This document shows, one piece after another, positions 1 to 12,312 of a stretch of DNA of 64,000 nucleotides (position 1 is its first letter; every line of letters begins with the position of its first letter). This DNA comes from Riptortus pedestris (lineage: Eukaryota; Arthropoda; Insecta; Hemiptera; Alydidae): positions 92,262,001 to 92,326,000 of the forward strand of contig CM032233.1 in the NCBI GenBank assembly GCA_019009955.1, in the 5' to 3' direction. A model generated the notes under the pieces. The model did no database searches. It had not been told where the DNA came from and worked only from the letters and a program-made list of their open reading frames with translations. Made by a program: the position numbers and the translations under genes.

Positions 1-521
1 AATATATCTGAAAATAACATGTTAATTTTATTGATAACTATTCACTATATCTAGTGCTGCAATGTATGATGAATTAAATTAATTTTTATCTCAATCACTC
101 AAATTTTAGTAGTCCAACAACAAAAGAAGGGAGGGGGTCAACAGAACGTATTTGCATGTAACTCAGAAAGTAAACTTTCAATGAGAACAATATTTGATAT
201 TTAGGCTTCAAATAAAGTGGTTCATAATATAACAGCTTATAGTTAATATGACAGCATCTTGTCAATACGCCAGTTTATTATTAATATGACATGAATAGGA
301 GTGGGGGTTTCCAGAGGGAAAAATTAAAAACTGCAAACATCTTGGTTAAAAATCAATATTTTGAAGAAACGTACATAACAGTAATTATTGAAAATTATAA
401 TTGCAATACGATAGGTTTATACAATTTTTCGATCCGACGCACAATAACGGAGATATTAAGAGTTTTCGAAATTCTCAATATATATATATATATATATACA
501 AGTCCTCAATAGCTCTGCTAA
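1..521 (+). mobile_element. HTA element, type A, cut by window edge
   Basis: The window opens inside the block-A interior of a + HTA copy. Its marker phrases are all present (atatctg..aacat, caaattttagtagtcc, cgtatttgcatgtaactc, the ttttcgatccgacgcacaataacgg core). The TA tract is at about 478-498. The R end is reduced to cctcaatagctctgctaaaa, so the terminal hairpin and nearly all of the 110-base R module are deleted. Type and orientation are clear; the left end lies outside the window. Confidence 0.75.
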
Positions 522-759
522 AAGGAATGGGGAGAAAAATGTCCGTTTTTTTTAATATTTTTTTTTGTTTTTGTGGTGAATTGAAGGTATTTTAAGAAAA
601 TAAAAAATGTATAGTAACTTTGGCTCCAAAGTTTCGACAATACGTACATGAATAGCCCAAAATTGTCATGTTATTGCATTTCTTCGGGTCCTAATTCTCT
701 CCTCCTGATTCAGTTCCACTAAACATAAAATAAATGATACTATAGGCAGAACATCAAAA

Positions 760-1260
760 GTCAGTCACGGAGGGACTGCGTAAACTGAGATTTCCCCACG
801 TGCTGGTATAACGGCTTGTGATCTCATCTCACCACATATTCTCATTTTACATGTAAAACACCGATGAGTATAAGAGGGAAGGGGTTACTGAAAGTTCGCT
901 TAATACTTGAGCTACAAAAAAATGCATCGTGTAAAACATCAATATTTTAACAAGATTGGTTTTTTAACATTTTACAATCGAACTAATAATAACGGAGATA
1001 TTTAGAATTTTCAATCCCCCCCCCTCCCTCAAATGAAAGTTCAACGAAACCATATTTGTTATTTAAACTTGGAATGTAAAGATTCATGGTATAAGAGCTT
1101 ACTGTTAGCAGGGTTTACTGATGACCAAAAACTATATGATATTAGTACTACTAAAAATATCCACAATTTTGAACGCATTGTAGTTATTTGGTAGGTAGGA
1201 TCGGCGGACATTTGAGGAATGTACCTCAGTAGCTAATTTTACTAAAGGGAAACCTGTTAA
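760..1260 (+). mobile_element. HTA element, type B, decayed but with both ends
   Basis: The L end begins gtcagtcacggagggactgc and leads into the type B block (cacgtgctggtataacg, gtgatctcatctcaccacat, ccgatgagta). The core (aataacggagatattt) is followed by a degenerate R end: ggtaggatcggcggacattt, cctcagtagcta, gggaaacctgttaa. The TA tract and the ACCGCT palindrome have been lost. A poly-C/T patch near 1016-1030 corresponds to the C-rich core segment seen in other copies. Old copy, many substitutions. Confidence 0.7.
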
Positions 1261-2260
1261 TACACAATCTAAGGCCATTCATAGGTGGAACATAAAAATG
1301 CAACCTAAGATTCATTAAAATCTATACTAGTTGGGTCCCTCTCTTTTAATGTTCTCGCCAATCACCTTTTCCAAGCATGTTGCATTAATTACACGTTGAT
1401 TCCCTAAATAACTAAATATAAATTAGCGCAGTGACTCCTGGGGATACCGACAGCTTTTCTTTGAGGATTAAGCATCCATTTGTCAATTATCATTAAACTC
1501 GCTCAGAGAAGGTTTTATATACTGAAATCAGGTATGCACAAAACAGGCCACATCCAAATATAACAAATACAATTAAAAAATAACCAATTGATCTAGGATC
1601 CTACTGTTTTAGAAAAAGAAATAGTAATAGTCCGTCACGCAGGGTCTGAGTAAAAATGCATATTTCCAACATGCAGGTACGACACATAATGGATCTCATT
1701 TCAACACATATTCTGACTGTTGACCAGAAAGTACGAGTTACTTGCTTCATATTTGAGTTGTTTTTAAGGAATTCTTTAAACACAAAATGAATACTATCAA
1801 AAATACCATCCAGTTTATTCCAGAGAATATCAAAAATATTCAATTATTAAGTAGAACTACAAAATATTCATCATAATAATCGGTTAAAACTATTTTATGA
1901 TTTTGTATATTGTGTCTTTAAGGCTGGACAATTTTTTCATCATATATAAATATCATGTCATCAGTTAACACATATGCATGTTAATAAATTGAGAATTTAA
2001 TGTCTTATATTTAGAGTGGAATTAAGATTGCTAACGAAATTAATTTATTATATATAATTATTAAATTGGTAGATTTTATAAAATGAATTCATGGAATTTG
2101 AGCTAATTTTATGAGGAATGTATTAAATAATTATAAATGAAATTAAATATTTTTTAAAAGAAATTATCAGAAATAATATTTTAAATTACAAAGATGTTAC
2201 GGAAAACAAAAAATGTTGACTATGCTATTCTTTATGTTAAATACTGGAAATAAATACATT
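1261..2260. other. AT-rich spacer with one HTA L-end fragment
   Basis: Mostly unrecognised AT-rich DNA. At 1630-1765 there is a + strand type B L-end fragment (gtccgtcacgcagggtctga, then a diverged ctcatttcaacacatattctg) that breaks off. The short frame on the minus strand at 1601-1843 overlaps it and has no recognisable protein. Nothing else seen. Confidence 0.5.
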
Positions 2261-2262
2261 TT

Positions 2263-2380
2263 AGCAGATTTCCCTTAAGGGACATCAGCTATTGAGGTCG
2301 TACTCATGACCTGATTTTCAAAAATTTTCTTCAAATGTCTATCGATCTTACCCAGGAGATGACGAAAATGAGGTCCGTTC

Positions 2381-2434
<54 letters not shown>

Positions 2435-2755
2435 ACTAACGCTCTAGCGGTCGAAAATTTTGCTTGATCGTTACCAAACTCGGTATTTAAACGTTTTATG
2501 GAAAAATAAAGATCATATTTAGAAATATCTCTATAAATACATTTATTCTCTATTATCTTGAATATTAACCCAGATATTTGCATTTTTATTAATTTTGTAC
2601 GGTTACGGACGCGATGAGATCGGCTAACATCGGTATTAGTCGTGAGTTTCCGTCGAAAGCTAGTTCGCCCGTTTCCGTAACTGTTCGAAATTTCTCAATT
2701 GTAAAACTTCAAGTGGGAAATCTGGTTAGTTCACGCAGCCCCTGCGTGACGGACT
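2263..2755 (-). mobile_element. HTA element, type C, complete short copy
   Basis: Reading left to right this is a reversed copy. It has the R end (agcagatttcccttaaggg, tattgaggtcgtactcatgac, atgaggtccgttcaaaatta), the TA tract, the palindrome region (ctctagcggtcg), a short core, the type C block (agctagttcgcccgtttccg) and the L end (cacgcagcccctgcgtgacggac). It is about 490 bases and flanked by T runs on both sides. There is no visible target duplication beyond the T run. Confidence 0.85.
2382..2432. repeat. (TA)n microsatellite core of HTA
   Basis: About 25 uninterrupted TA units between the R module and the core of the type C copy. It produces the spurious YIYIYI frames seen here and in other HTA copies. 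Confidence 0.98.
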
Positions 2756-2759
2756 TTTT

Positions 2760-3390
2760 ATTTCATTTCAAGCTTACGTCAAAATGTGCGTGATAGGAAT
2801 GACACACAGACGAAGAAGTAACTATATAAAATCTTGCCTTCAATTTATGTTTCTCTGACTATTAAAATCGCCAACAATAATCATAGGTTTTATTAAGTTG
2901 GGCATAATACCTATGGCTACTTTACAAGTTCAAAGAATATTACATCTCTGACCATGAATTTTATAAAGAATGTATAGTTTAAGAATAAATGCTACTTAGT
3001 AATATGTAAATATTTATTAATTAGCCTAATATTAGTAAATTTTATAAAATAAATAAAAATATTTCACGTGTAATATTATGGTATGTTAACATTTAGCTGA
3101 AATAAATACTTTATTTCAATGCAATGGAGTAGTTTCATGTGAATCGACAGGCATTGAATAGAATATCTGTATTGGGGGATGTAGCCAATTAATTTGAAGG
3201 TTATAGTGGACTGGAAGGGATGAGAAGGTAGACATACAGTCTAGTGCCTATTAATCTCAAGTAATAAGCTAAAGGCTTTATACTCTATTAATGCCATTTC
3301 GTCGTCACGCCTCAACCAGCAGATTTATGTTTAACTACTCAAATATCGAGACTATAATCTCAGAACTAATAAAACTTGATTGTAAAAATA
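2760..3390. other. Unannotated AT-rich stretch
   Basis: No long frame, no repeat signature I recognise and no HTA module. Short A/T-rich words only, plus a slightly GC-richer patch at 3160-3330. Confidence 0.5.
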
Positions 3391-3393
3391 AAA

Positions 3394-4161
3394 GTCCGTC
3401 ACACAGGGGCTGCGTAAACTAAGCAGATTTCCCACGGGAAGGTTTAAAACAGATAAATCTACATACTGGTAACACCACCGTGAATGTTAGCGAATAAATA
3501 AAAACGGTAAGAAGAAGCCATTCAGTCAATTTACAAGTTAATAACATCTATAATGGATATCGTCGGAATTGTAACCAAACAGGACAGCCAACAACGCAGA
3601 TTTGAATACATAGAATCTAGACCAGTACGAAGTGCAATTAATGAAATATATCTGAGTATAACATATTAAGTTTATTGAAAACTATTTACTATATCTATTT
3701 CTGTACATATTAATGAATCAGAATCATTTTTATCTCAACCAATCAAATTTTAGTAGACAAAAACTTAACTTGTGGGGGTCACCAGAACATATTTGCATGT
3801 ATATCGTATAATAAATGTCTCTTGAAAACAATTTTTGGTATTTATGCTTCTTGTGGTTTATTATATAACGGAATATTGTTTATGTAACATGAGTAGAAGT
3901 GGGGGTTGGCTGAAGTCTGAAAAATGCAAATATCTCGGTTATTATTCAAGATAGAGAATAAATGTATATAACAATATTTATAGACCATTACATTTCTAAT
4001 ATGATTGGTTGTATCTAAATTTTCGTTCCGACGTGTAGTACCCGAGATATTTCGGTCCGATTTCAGCCAGTAACAAATTTGATCTTTCTTTTTACATAAA
4101 ACGATTAAATATCGAGTTTAGTTACGATAAAGCACTAACTGCAACTGCTAGAGCGGTAACA

Positions 4162-4209
<48 letters not shown>

Positions 4210-4345
4210 CATACATACATACGTGTTTGTACATACAATTTTGAACTAAGAATAATTACATTTGCGATATGCTGGTGGTTTACCGATGTCTGATAACTAA
4301 AAAATGCAAATATTTTGGTTTATATTCATGATAGTGAAAATTTGT

Positions 4346-4413
<68 letters not shown>

Positions 4414-5070
4414 TTATAGACAATAAAATATTTACCCAATCTAGTAAATATTTGTTGAAAACAATTTTATATTTTAATGCAACAAATAAAGTGGTTCATT
4501 ATATAACTGAAGATATTTTATGTGACATGAGAATGAGTGGGGGTTTACTGAAGGCTGAAAACTAAAAAATCTAAATATTTCGGTTAATACCGTAGATAGC
4601 GAATACTTTAAAGAAGAATGTTTATATTTTAATTATTTATGTACGTCCACTTTTTGCACCGAAGGCTAATTGGGACGGTTTATCTACTGGTTACCACTCT
4701 ATTCTAGCCAGGGTGGGACTCAGGATTTTATTGTTATTTTTTTTATCGTTTGGACTTTGCCCAGACGAGAATTGAACTCGCCACTCTAGGTTTACCAAGT
4801 GAGATTGAGGTCAACGCTAATCTGAGCTCCAAATGTTTATAGGAAACACATTTCGATCCCTCCCCCATAAACCCCTGGTCGAATTTCAGCAGTAAAGAAA
4901 CTTGATCTCATACTTCACGTGAAAAGCTTATATATCAAGATTTGTAGCGATCAACACAACAATTGCGTAGGCTAGAGAATTGCGATCTCCTGGGTAGGAT
5001 GGTTGGATATTTGAAAATAATTTTGGAAAATGAGTACCGCCTCGATACCTGATTTCCCTCAGGGTAATCT
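3394..5070 (+). mobile_element. HTA composite with two TA tracts and a SINE inside
   Basis: It begins with a good L end (gtccgtcacacaggggctgc) and block A. TA tracts lie at about 4166-4203 and 4349-4409 and bracket a second stretch of HTA interior, so at least two copies are fused or nested. After the SINE at 4627-4831 the core continues (ttcgatccctcccccat, aacttgatct) and reaches a decayed R end (ctcctgggtaggatggttgg, ctcgatacctgatttccctc, gtaatctgct). Confidence 0.7.
4627..4831 (-). mobile_element. tRNA-derived SINE copy 1
   Basis: Reversed copy of the SINE best seen at 47452-47670. On the minus strand it reads from a tRNA-like head (gagctcagattagcgttgac; B-box region gagttcaattctcg) through the body (cccaccctggct, ggtaaccagtagataaac, cgtcccaatt) to the tail (agtggacgtac). 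It lies in HTA DNA and is bracketed by a perfect 10-base direct repeat, aatgtttata, at 4617-4626 and 4832-4841. This fits target-primed insertion. The A-box side is eroded. Confidence 0.8.
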
Positions 5071-5079
5071 GCTCATCAA

Positions 5080-5640
5080 CTGAGGACGATTTACTTTTCT
5101 GAATAATCCCCTAAGTTTTATTACAAAGTGTACATGCTGAAGAGGAAGATTTGCCATCCTTCTGTGGAGTGTACTAAAGTGGTTAAGTAGAGTCAACAGA
5201 GGTGGGCGGAGCAGAGTAACAGTAGCCATGAATTGTTTAAAGCCTATCAAACTCCTTAGAAGCCTTTCTTCCACAGGGCTGAAAGTGTCCCCCTCCCCCA
5301 CTCCCAAATCCTGAGTCGTTCTTCTCTTCCCCCGACCACCCCATGAGCAATCCCCATTAGCTCATTGGGTTTATTCCCCTTCAAAACACTCCTTCCAAAT
5401 GGTAAAAGGGTGATGAATGATTAAATAATCTCCCAGGCTCCTATTTATTATACAAAGTTTTAGGTCAATGCATTTCACCCTCGACGGCTCACTTTAACGT
5501 CTTTATAGGCATCTCTTGAAGAGGTGTGGGCCTGAATTGCCCTCAAGAGGTGTCAAGACAACATATTGTATTTCCGTAACAGGAACCGGTTTCAATATTA
5601 AAAGACTCCATCAGTCTATAATTAACGAACGAAAATGAAA
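5080..5640. other. Higher-complexity spacer, possibly old host DNA
   Basis: Less AT-rich than its surroundings, with C-rich runs (5288-5345) and no HTA modules. A minus-strand frame at 5059-5307 (82 codons) has no recognisable domain and I do not call it a gene. Confidence 0.4.
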
Positions 5641-5646
5641 AAAAAA

Positions 5647-5690
5647 GTCCGTCACGCAGAAGCTGGGCAAACTAACCAGATTACCCACGT
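5647..5690 (+). mobile_element. HTA L-end fragment
   Basis: gtccgtcacgcagaagctgg followed by a diverged cagattacccacgtac, then unrelated sequence. Only the terminal ~45 bases remain. Confidence 0.7.
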
Positions 5691-5869
5691 ACGATGATTA
5701 CATCTCTCCAGAAATTCTCTATTGCTATATAAAAAAAGAACGATGAGAGAAGAGACGCCCCCCTTCTAACACGTGAGAAATCTTCTTAGTTTCTATAGCC
5801 CCATGGCAAAGTTTATCTAGATATGTTTCTCATATTGTGTGATGAACGGTAGAGAGCATTGGCCGAAAC

Positions 5870-6414
5870 GTCCGTCACTCGGGGCTGCGTAAACCTAGAT
5901 ATTTCACAGCTGCTAGTATAACACACTTGTGTCCCCATCTTATCACATATTATGTATTTCTATTTAAAAAACCGATGAGTAGAAGTGGTAATCACGGCTG
6001 AAAACAGGAAAATACTAATAACTCGTTGAATACTTGAGTTCTGTATAGAATAACTCCAGAGCCAAAATAGCTTAACAAGATTGGTTCTACTCTCCTCACT
6101 ATAACGGCAATAAATGTGAAATTTGGAATCGCTCTTCGTTACCCTCACTATTCCAGACCTGATTCCAGCCTATAACAAATAAGATCTTAGGTTTGAATGA
6201 AACGGTTAAATATCGAGTATGGCACAGACCAAATAAACATTTTCGAGACAAGAACGTAAAATAATAACTGAAATCGCCATCACACAACGTATTTGCAAGT
6301 ACCTCATCTAGTACATATCTGTTAAAAACAATATTTGATAGTTAAGCTTCAAATAATGTAATTCATTATATAAAAGAGTATAGTTTATGTGATTTGAGTT
6401 AATCTGCTAAAATG
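5870..6414 (+). mobile_element. HTA element, type B, internally deleted
   Basis: The L end (gtccgtcactcggggctgcg) is followed by block B (tgctagtataacacacttgt, accgatgagtagaagtgg, aacaagattggttcta). It runs into a mid-core segment and stops at taatctgctaaaa, which resembles the last bases of the R end. The TA tract and most of the R module are missing, so an internal deletion joined the core to the terminal bases. The R junction is the uncertain part. Confidence 0.6.
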
Positions 6415-6602
6415 ATGATTAGGTGTGTTTCTAAATGGTATCAGTCGAAAACGGGAAGCCACGCTACTATTGTAGAAAAAATGGCACTTCGATGGCAGTG
6501 GCTATCGGCACAAATGGACTTTCACGTGTATAAAACTTGCACAAGAAAATTAGCTAGCTGAAAAAACTGGACTAATTAGAGCGACCTTATCCTCGAAGCC
6601 AC

Positions 6603-6683
6603 TTATTTTAGTAAATTTCACTTCAAATTTTTCTCAAATGTCCATTGATCCTACCTCGGACATGACGGAAATAAGATCCGTTC

Positions 6684-6734
<51 letters not shown>
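6603..6734 (-). mobile_element. HTA R-end module stopping at the TA tract
   Basis: Reversed R module (ttctcaaatgtccattgatc, ctacctcgga, aagatccgttcaaaattata) with a TA tract at about 6688-6734. The terminal hairpin is eroded. The HTA sequence does not resume after the tract; a different module begins there. Confidence 0.75.
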
Positions 6735-6735
<1 letters not shown>

Positions 6736-7010
6736 TAGCTAATGTATCCGGCGATGCCCAGGAAGTCGTTGTTGACTGACTAATGGTATTTTTATAGCAA
6801 GACTTCAATTCGTTCCAGTACACTTCGCTCCACGGCGTACTGTTTTTCAAAATAGCCAATCCTAAAGGGTAACTTTTGGGGAATAATAGAATAGAAATTT
6901 TAGTATTGAAGAATAAATGAAAATTTGGTCCAAATCTATCCCTATTTTGACTCACCGTTTTTAAGTAATTCAAACCATAATCAGGGATAGCATTTATTAC
7001 AAATAAATAT
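6735..7010 (+). mobile_element. 'actagct' repeat module, copy 1
   Basis: It begins actagctaatgtatccggcg directly after the TA tract. The same opening (actagct..ccggct.c.c.cggg) occurs at 37653 and 49404, each followed by tttt..ggcaagg-like sequence, so this is a dispersed family. Similar 'actagct-cccggc' openings are common in arthropod retroelement ends (general knowledge), but I cannot name the family. Its right limit is not defined. Confidence 0.45.
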
Positions 7011-7495
7011 CATCTATAATGAACATATTTCGTGTCAAAAACCAATCCTAGCACAAATAGTTTAAGCATAGTTTTTTACATAATAATATATTCGTAATAG
7101 TAAATCTCAGTGGAAATCACTTCCAGTAATGCCAGGAATTTCACAGGAAATAAGTAAACTCAATTAAATGTTTTAGCCTTCCGTCAACTTCCGCTCCCAC
7201 ATGAGTGTTATCAACACCGTTTCCCTTAAATTATTAATACATAACAATATTTAAATAATTTATCTAATTAAATAATAGTGGCACCCTAAAAATAATTTTA
7301 TTTCTATTCAAGAAGCTGGATGTGGGGAAGAGATCGTAGCCCTCCTTGAAACCTAAGTAATACTTTAAACAATCATATCGAGTTTAAACGAATATTGTCT
7401 TTTGTCATAATGACATTACCATTAACGTTTAATTGTTATGATAGTACATATTTCTTTCAATAACATCGAGATATCGGATATAAGATAATATATTA
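7010..7495. other. Unannotated AT-rich stretch
   Basis: No repeat module or coding signal recognised. Confidence 0.4.
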
Positions 7496-7496
7496 T

Positions 7497-7602
7497 TAAT
7501 GTTGTACTCGTGATGTGATTTTTGAAACATTTTCTCAACTGTCCATTGATCCTACCTAGGAGATGACGGAAATGAGGTCTGTTGAAAATTATATATATAC
7601 TT
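7497..7602 (-). mobile_element. HTA R-end module (partial)
   Basis: gttgtactcgtgatgtgatt, tgtccattgatcctacctag, gatgacggaaatgaggtctg and a short TA tract. The hairpin itself is missing. It abuts a different module at the TA tract. Confidence 0.8.
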
Positions 7603-7899
7603 GGAGAGAGAAAAAGACGTCCAATTCTTCACAAGTTTTTTTTATTTCAGCGCTAAACGCTTTCGAAGACCATTGTCTCCATCTGCAGAGCTACTCATAA
7701 TAACAGCAACGTCAACAATCTAAATACATTACAAAAGGGTCATTAATCACGCTAATATCAATAAATAAAAACACAGAATAAATATCTAAAAGAAGTGAAT
7801 ATAAATAAATTAACTTAAGTCTAATCTTAAAATAAAATACGGAGGGTGAGAGATCCATTGGGGCATAGCTAAAAAAAAAAACTGACCTACTTCCATGAG

Positions 7900-7902
<3 letters not shown>
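7603..7902 (-). mobile_element. Penelope-like terminal module (tentative) between two TA tracts
   Basis: Starts ttggagagagaaaaagacgt. On the minus strand it contains a phrase of the kind 'ctgcagatggagac..tcttcgaaagcgtttagcgctgaaa', a layout commonly seen at the ends of arthropod Penelope-like retroelements (family knowledge; not proven here). It is bounded by TA repeats on both sides: 7592-7602, and the long tract 7903-7961. A 50-base piece of the same terminus lies at 21309-21358. No reverse transcriptase or GIY-YIG frame is present. Confidence 0.4.

Positions 7903-7961
<59 letters not shown>
7903..7961. repeat. (TA)n microsatellite
   Basis: About 29 perfect TA units on the right side of the Penelope-like module. 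Confidence 0.98.
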
Positions 7962-7965
<4 letters not shown>

Positions 7966-8059
7966 GATAGTGCTGTTGTTCTGAAAGTGCAGTCTGTCTA
8001 AATAAACACATTTTAGACGAAAACAGGTCTAATGTGTACATCCCAAACTCCTTTAAAAT

Positions 8060-8400
8060 ATTGAATTGTTTGGACTTTTATAACGTGTAGCTACATACGT
8101 TTACGTAGCTCCTTCGAGGTGGGTTTATTTTATGCTTAATCGATTTAAATCCGCCTGATCGTCGAGGAGATGTTGTCCTTTTGGGAAGGATAATTGAGGG
8201 TGAAATGAGAAGGGGTGGTTTAGGAGAGGTCACTCGTCTCAGGGAGAAGTGACCAACTATAATGGCCTTGCAACTGAGTGCGGTCAGGCCCAGACCACCC
8301 ACTTCCCTTCGTCAAGGCTCAATCTCCCTCCATGCACACCCCCTTAACCCTCTTATTCTATCCCCCATTTTATTTGTGCTCCTGCTTTGAAAGTAAAGCT
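8060..8400. other. GC-richer island, no gene recognised
   Basis: Balanced-composition sequence within AT-rich repeats, with C-rich runs on the right side. The minus-strand frame at 8078-8302 (74 codons) has no recognisable motif. Possibly unique host sequence. Confidence 0.35.
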
Positions 8401-8435
8401 AAGTTGGAATTTCTTTAATACGGAATAATAAAAAA

Positions 8436-9337
8436 GTCCGTCACGCAGGGCCTGCGTAAAATAAGCAGATTTCCCACGTGCTACTTAACACATTCGTGAT
8501 CTCACAATCTCACAAAATATTTTCTATTTCTATGTAAAAAACCAATAAGTAGAAAAGGGGGGAGGGGTACTGAAGTCTGAAAAGAAGAAAAAGTACGAAT
8601 ATCTTGCTGAATACTTGTATTGCGAAAAAATGCATAGAACAAAAATTGTAGAACATCAATAGTTTAACGAGATTGGTCTTATAGCATTTTACGATCTGAC
8701 TCACATTAACGACATTATTTTGAATTTTCGAGCTCCCTCCTCCCTCTAAACCCCTAATATTCCAGGGCCAACTTCATCCGATAACAAATATAATCTTTAG
8801 TGTTGACTGGAACATTTAAATCGTATGATCCATATCAAGTAAAGATCTTCAAAACAATATCGTACATTCTTAATTGATGGCGTCATTATGCAACACATTT
8901 ACATAACTCAAGAGACTTTTGTTATGTCACTTGAGGAAAATATTTCGTTTTTAGACTTAGAATAAGGTAACAACAACAAACGACTAATAACACATGTGAT
9001 CGTTAGTGTTTATTGAAATGGTTAAATACCGAATTTGATATAGATCAAATGAAAATTTTCGAAAAAAGAACGTTAAGAAGTCAATTGATGGCACCATCAC
9101 TACGAATTTGCAATATTTGATATTAAAGCTTAGAATGAGGCGGTTCATGTTATAACAGTTCATTGTTATTAGGACATGAGTAGGAGTGGGGGTTTACTGA
9201 AGGCTGAAAACTAAAAAAATTCACATACCTCCGTTAATATTAGTCTTAGAGAAAATACGCATATAAAAAATATTTATTGGAAATTAAATTTTCAAAAATG
9301 TTAGTTCCGTGCACTTTTTCGATTGGAGGTATAAAAA
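8436..9337 (+). mobile_element. HTA element, type B, host of a nested copy
   Basis: The L end (gtccgtcacgcagggcctgc; stem ACGCAG/CTGCGT kept, loop GGC) is followed by block B. The interior contains two related stretches (around 8770-8900 and 8990-9100: ttagtgtt..ctg..aac..ttaaat, caattgatgg), so a partial internal duplication is likely. The copy stops in the core at gattggaggtataa, where the copy at 9338 is inserted. The interrupted core phrase resumes after it (aaagatattttgaatttt). Confidence 0.7.
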
Positions 9338-10001
9338 GTCCGTCACGCAGGGGCTGCGTAAACTAAGCAGATTTCCCATGTGAAGTTTTACAATAGACAA
9401 ATCTGCATACTAGTAATACAAGTCCACCATGAGAAATACAAACGGTAATAAGAAATCTTTCAGTTAATTTTAATAAATTCCCAACTGAAACGGCTTCTGA
9501 ATTGTAAAAATAATTTATATTTTAATAACTCAAATTTTAGTAGTACAAAAACTAAAGAAGGGGGGGGGGCGGCGGATGAACAGACCGTATTTGCATAAAT
9601 CACACAAAGTAACGAAGGTAAGGTAAAGTTAGAAACGACAGGTAAGGTTAGAAGAAGCTTCCACCTGAGCCGAAAAGTTACGAAAATGGCCGAACTAATC
9701 CGAACAATACCCGACCACAGCCTTCATAAAAATGCAAATATCTCGGTTATTATTCAAGATAGAGAATAAATGTATATAACAATATTTATAGTAAATTTAA
9801 TTTGCAATAAGATTGTATTTATAAAATTTTTCGATCCGATGCATAATAACGTACATATTTCGAATTTTTGATAATCCCCCCCCCTCCCACTAGTCCGATT
9901 TCAGCCGTTAACGAACTTGATCTTTCTTTTTACATAAAACGATTAAATACCGAGTTTGGTGACGATTAAACAAAAATTGCGACCGCTATAGTGTTAACAG
10001 A

Positions 10002-10042
<41 letters not shown>

Positions 10043-10162
10043 TTGAACGGACCTCATTTTTGTCATCTCCTGGGTAGGATCGATGGACATTTGAAGAAAT
10101 TTTTAGAAAATCGCGTCATGAGCACGACCTCAATAGCTATTTTCCCTCAAGGGAAATCTGCT
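9338..10162 (+). mobile_element. HTA element, type C-like, complete, nested
   Basis: The L end is nearly consensus (gtccgtcacgcaggggctgc). It is followed by block A start, a poly-G run, a type C segment (cgaaaagttacgaaaatggc, cgaacaatacccgaccacag), the core, the palindrome region, TA tract 10007-10039 and an R end with an intact hairpin (ttttccctcaagggaaatc). A-runs flank both ends. It interrupts the core phrase of the type B copy to its left. Confidence 0.85.
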
Positions 10163-10165
10163 AAA

Positions 10166-10735
10166 ACAAAGATATTTTGAATTTTTGGAATTCTTTCCCT
10201 CACCTCTCATCTATTATATATCTGTTGAAAACAATATTTGGTATTAATGCTTCTAATATAGTGGTTCACGGTATAACAGAGTTTCGTTTTTGTGGCATGA
10301 GTAGGAGTAGTAGCTTACTGAATGCTGAAAACTAAAAAAAAAATTCAAATATATTGATAATTATTCAAAATAGTGGGAAAGTATATAAAGCAACAGTTAT
10401 AGGAAATTAAAGTTTCATTAAGATTGACTTTAAACAAGTTTTCGATCCGACATATAATAACGGTGATATTTTGAATTTACGAACCCCCCCCCTCTCGCTA
10501 GTCCGAATTCTACCATTAACGAACTTGACCTTGTATATTGATTTTGGAAACGATCAAACAAAAATTGCGATAGCTAGATCGGTAACAGACAAGTATATAT
10601 TTATATAATTTTGATCGGGCCTTAATTTCGTCATCTACTAAGTATGGTCGACTGACATAGGTGGAAATTTTTTCAAAAACTCGCGTCATGAGTACAAACT
10701 CAATAGCAGATTTCCCTTAAGGGATAACTGCTAAA
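10166..10735 (+). mobile_element. HTA core and R end
   Basis: Continues the interrupted core (agatattttgaattttt), then carries a second HTA segment (tctgttgaaaacaatatttg, tgagtaggagtag, ttttcgatccgacatataat), a very short TA patch and a full R end (gcagatttcccttaaggg ataactgct). It contains more than one fragment. Confidence 0.65.
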
Positions 10736-11240
10736 ATACGAATAACTCGTTTAATATTGGACTTACGAGAAAACTTAAAAAAACAATAATTGTATAGCAT
10801 TAGTTGTTAAAAAGATTGGATCTAGATATTTTTAACCAGCCACATAATAACGAAGATGTTTTGAATTTTTGAATTCCCCTCCCTCTAAATTCTCCTATTC
10901 CCTCTCCAAATTCAGCCATTGAAAAATCTTAACTTTAATGTTGGTTGAAACGGTTAAATATCGAGAATGGCATAGATGAAATAATCAATTCGTGTCAAGA
11001 ACGTAAAAGCTTAATTGATGACAAAGTATTTTCATGAATTTTACAAAGGTCCGTTGAAAACAATAAATGATATTTCATCTTGGAATGTGACATTTCATAA
11101 TACATTGAATATTTAAAAGATAAAGAAAAAGTTTACATATCATTTATAAAACATTTAATTTGCAAGAAGATTGGCTATATACAAATTTTCCGGTTGTATA
11201 TTCGCCCTCCTCCGTCTTTTAGGATTCGAATAAATATGAT
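10736..11240 (+). mobile_element. HTA type B interior fragment
   Basis: Starts in block B (acgaataactcgtttaatat) and runs through ctaaattctcctattccctc, ggttaaatatcgagaatggc and caagaacgtaaaagcttaat to a diverged core at 11180-11235. Neither end is present. Confidence 0.6.
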
Positions 11241-12265
11241 TTGGGCAATCAACAACTAGGTTATTATGCCCTTTATAGTAGTATAATGCTGTTTGCAAGT
11301 CCCTGTTTTACTCTATGTCTTAAATAATATTAACTAATATATTGTAAAAACCGCTTTTGTCATATGTTACGGGTATTAAATTTACTAATTTTATATACAA
11401 TTATTTCTTAACTAAATCTATAAATACATTTTTATTTATTTATATTTACTTAAAGATGTGTGCTAGAAACACGAGTTACGTTTTACATATTTACACTTCT
11501 TACTACTGGCTTAATATTTTTAACTGCCTTTATATTTGGCCAATAATTAATAGTCATTTTGCATTTTTTAATACTGGCAATATACTAACTTATCCTATAT
11601 AATAATAGTATATACACTTTTTTCATTATATATTATATTAAATAAAAATATATTTTCTCCCTTACAAGTATATATTTTCAACTGGCATTATAATTAGCCA
11701 ATATTAGAATTAAATGACTTTTATTTTTAATGTATGTATTATTTTATGTTTTTTTTTTTATTTATTTATTTTATTAATTTTTTTTGCAAGTAGTTTAAAT
11801 CAATTTATCACACACTCATACATACACTTACTGTATTCTTTTTTAAATATATAAATAAATAGATAAAAGCCAACTTGGATTATCAGAATTGCTGCAAGTG
11901 CAAGAATCTAGCCTCCCTCATCTTCGCCCTCATCACTTGCATTCTTTCAGCTCACCACCAAGCTTATAATACAGCTAGCCTAGCTTCCTTGTTTAAAGCC
12001 AGCAGGCTGAAGGTGTCATGTTACCTAGAGCAGTCATTTCATCTTCAGGCCCTTAACTAGAAGTATCTCAATTGATTGACTTTGCTTTCTTCTCTTGGTA
12101 GGGCTTTTTTTTTTTATTTTGTATGGGACTGTTTGCTCTCTGTGGAGGTTCCTACTGATGGCGTCTCTTTCTTTTTATCCAATGAAATTAGTTTTGCCTG
12201 GGTGGGTTTATGTATTTATTTATTGGGGTTTTTTTCATATTATATATAATGTATTATACCCAAAA

Positions 12266-12312
<47 letters not shown>

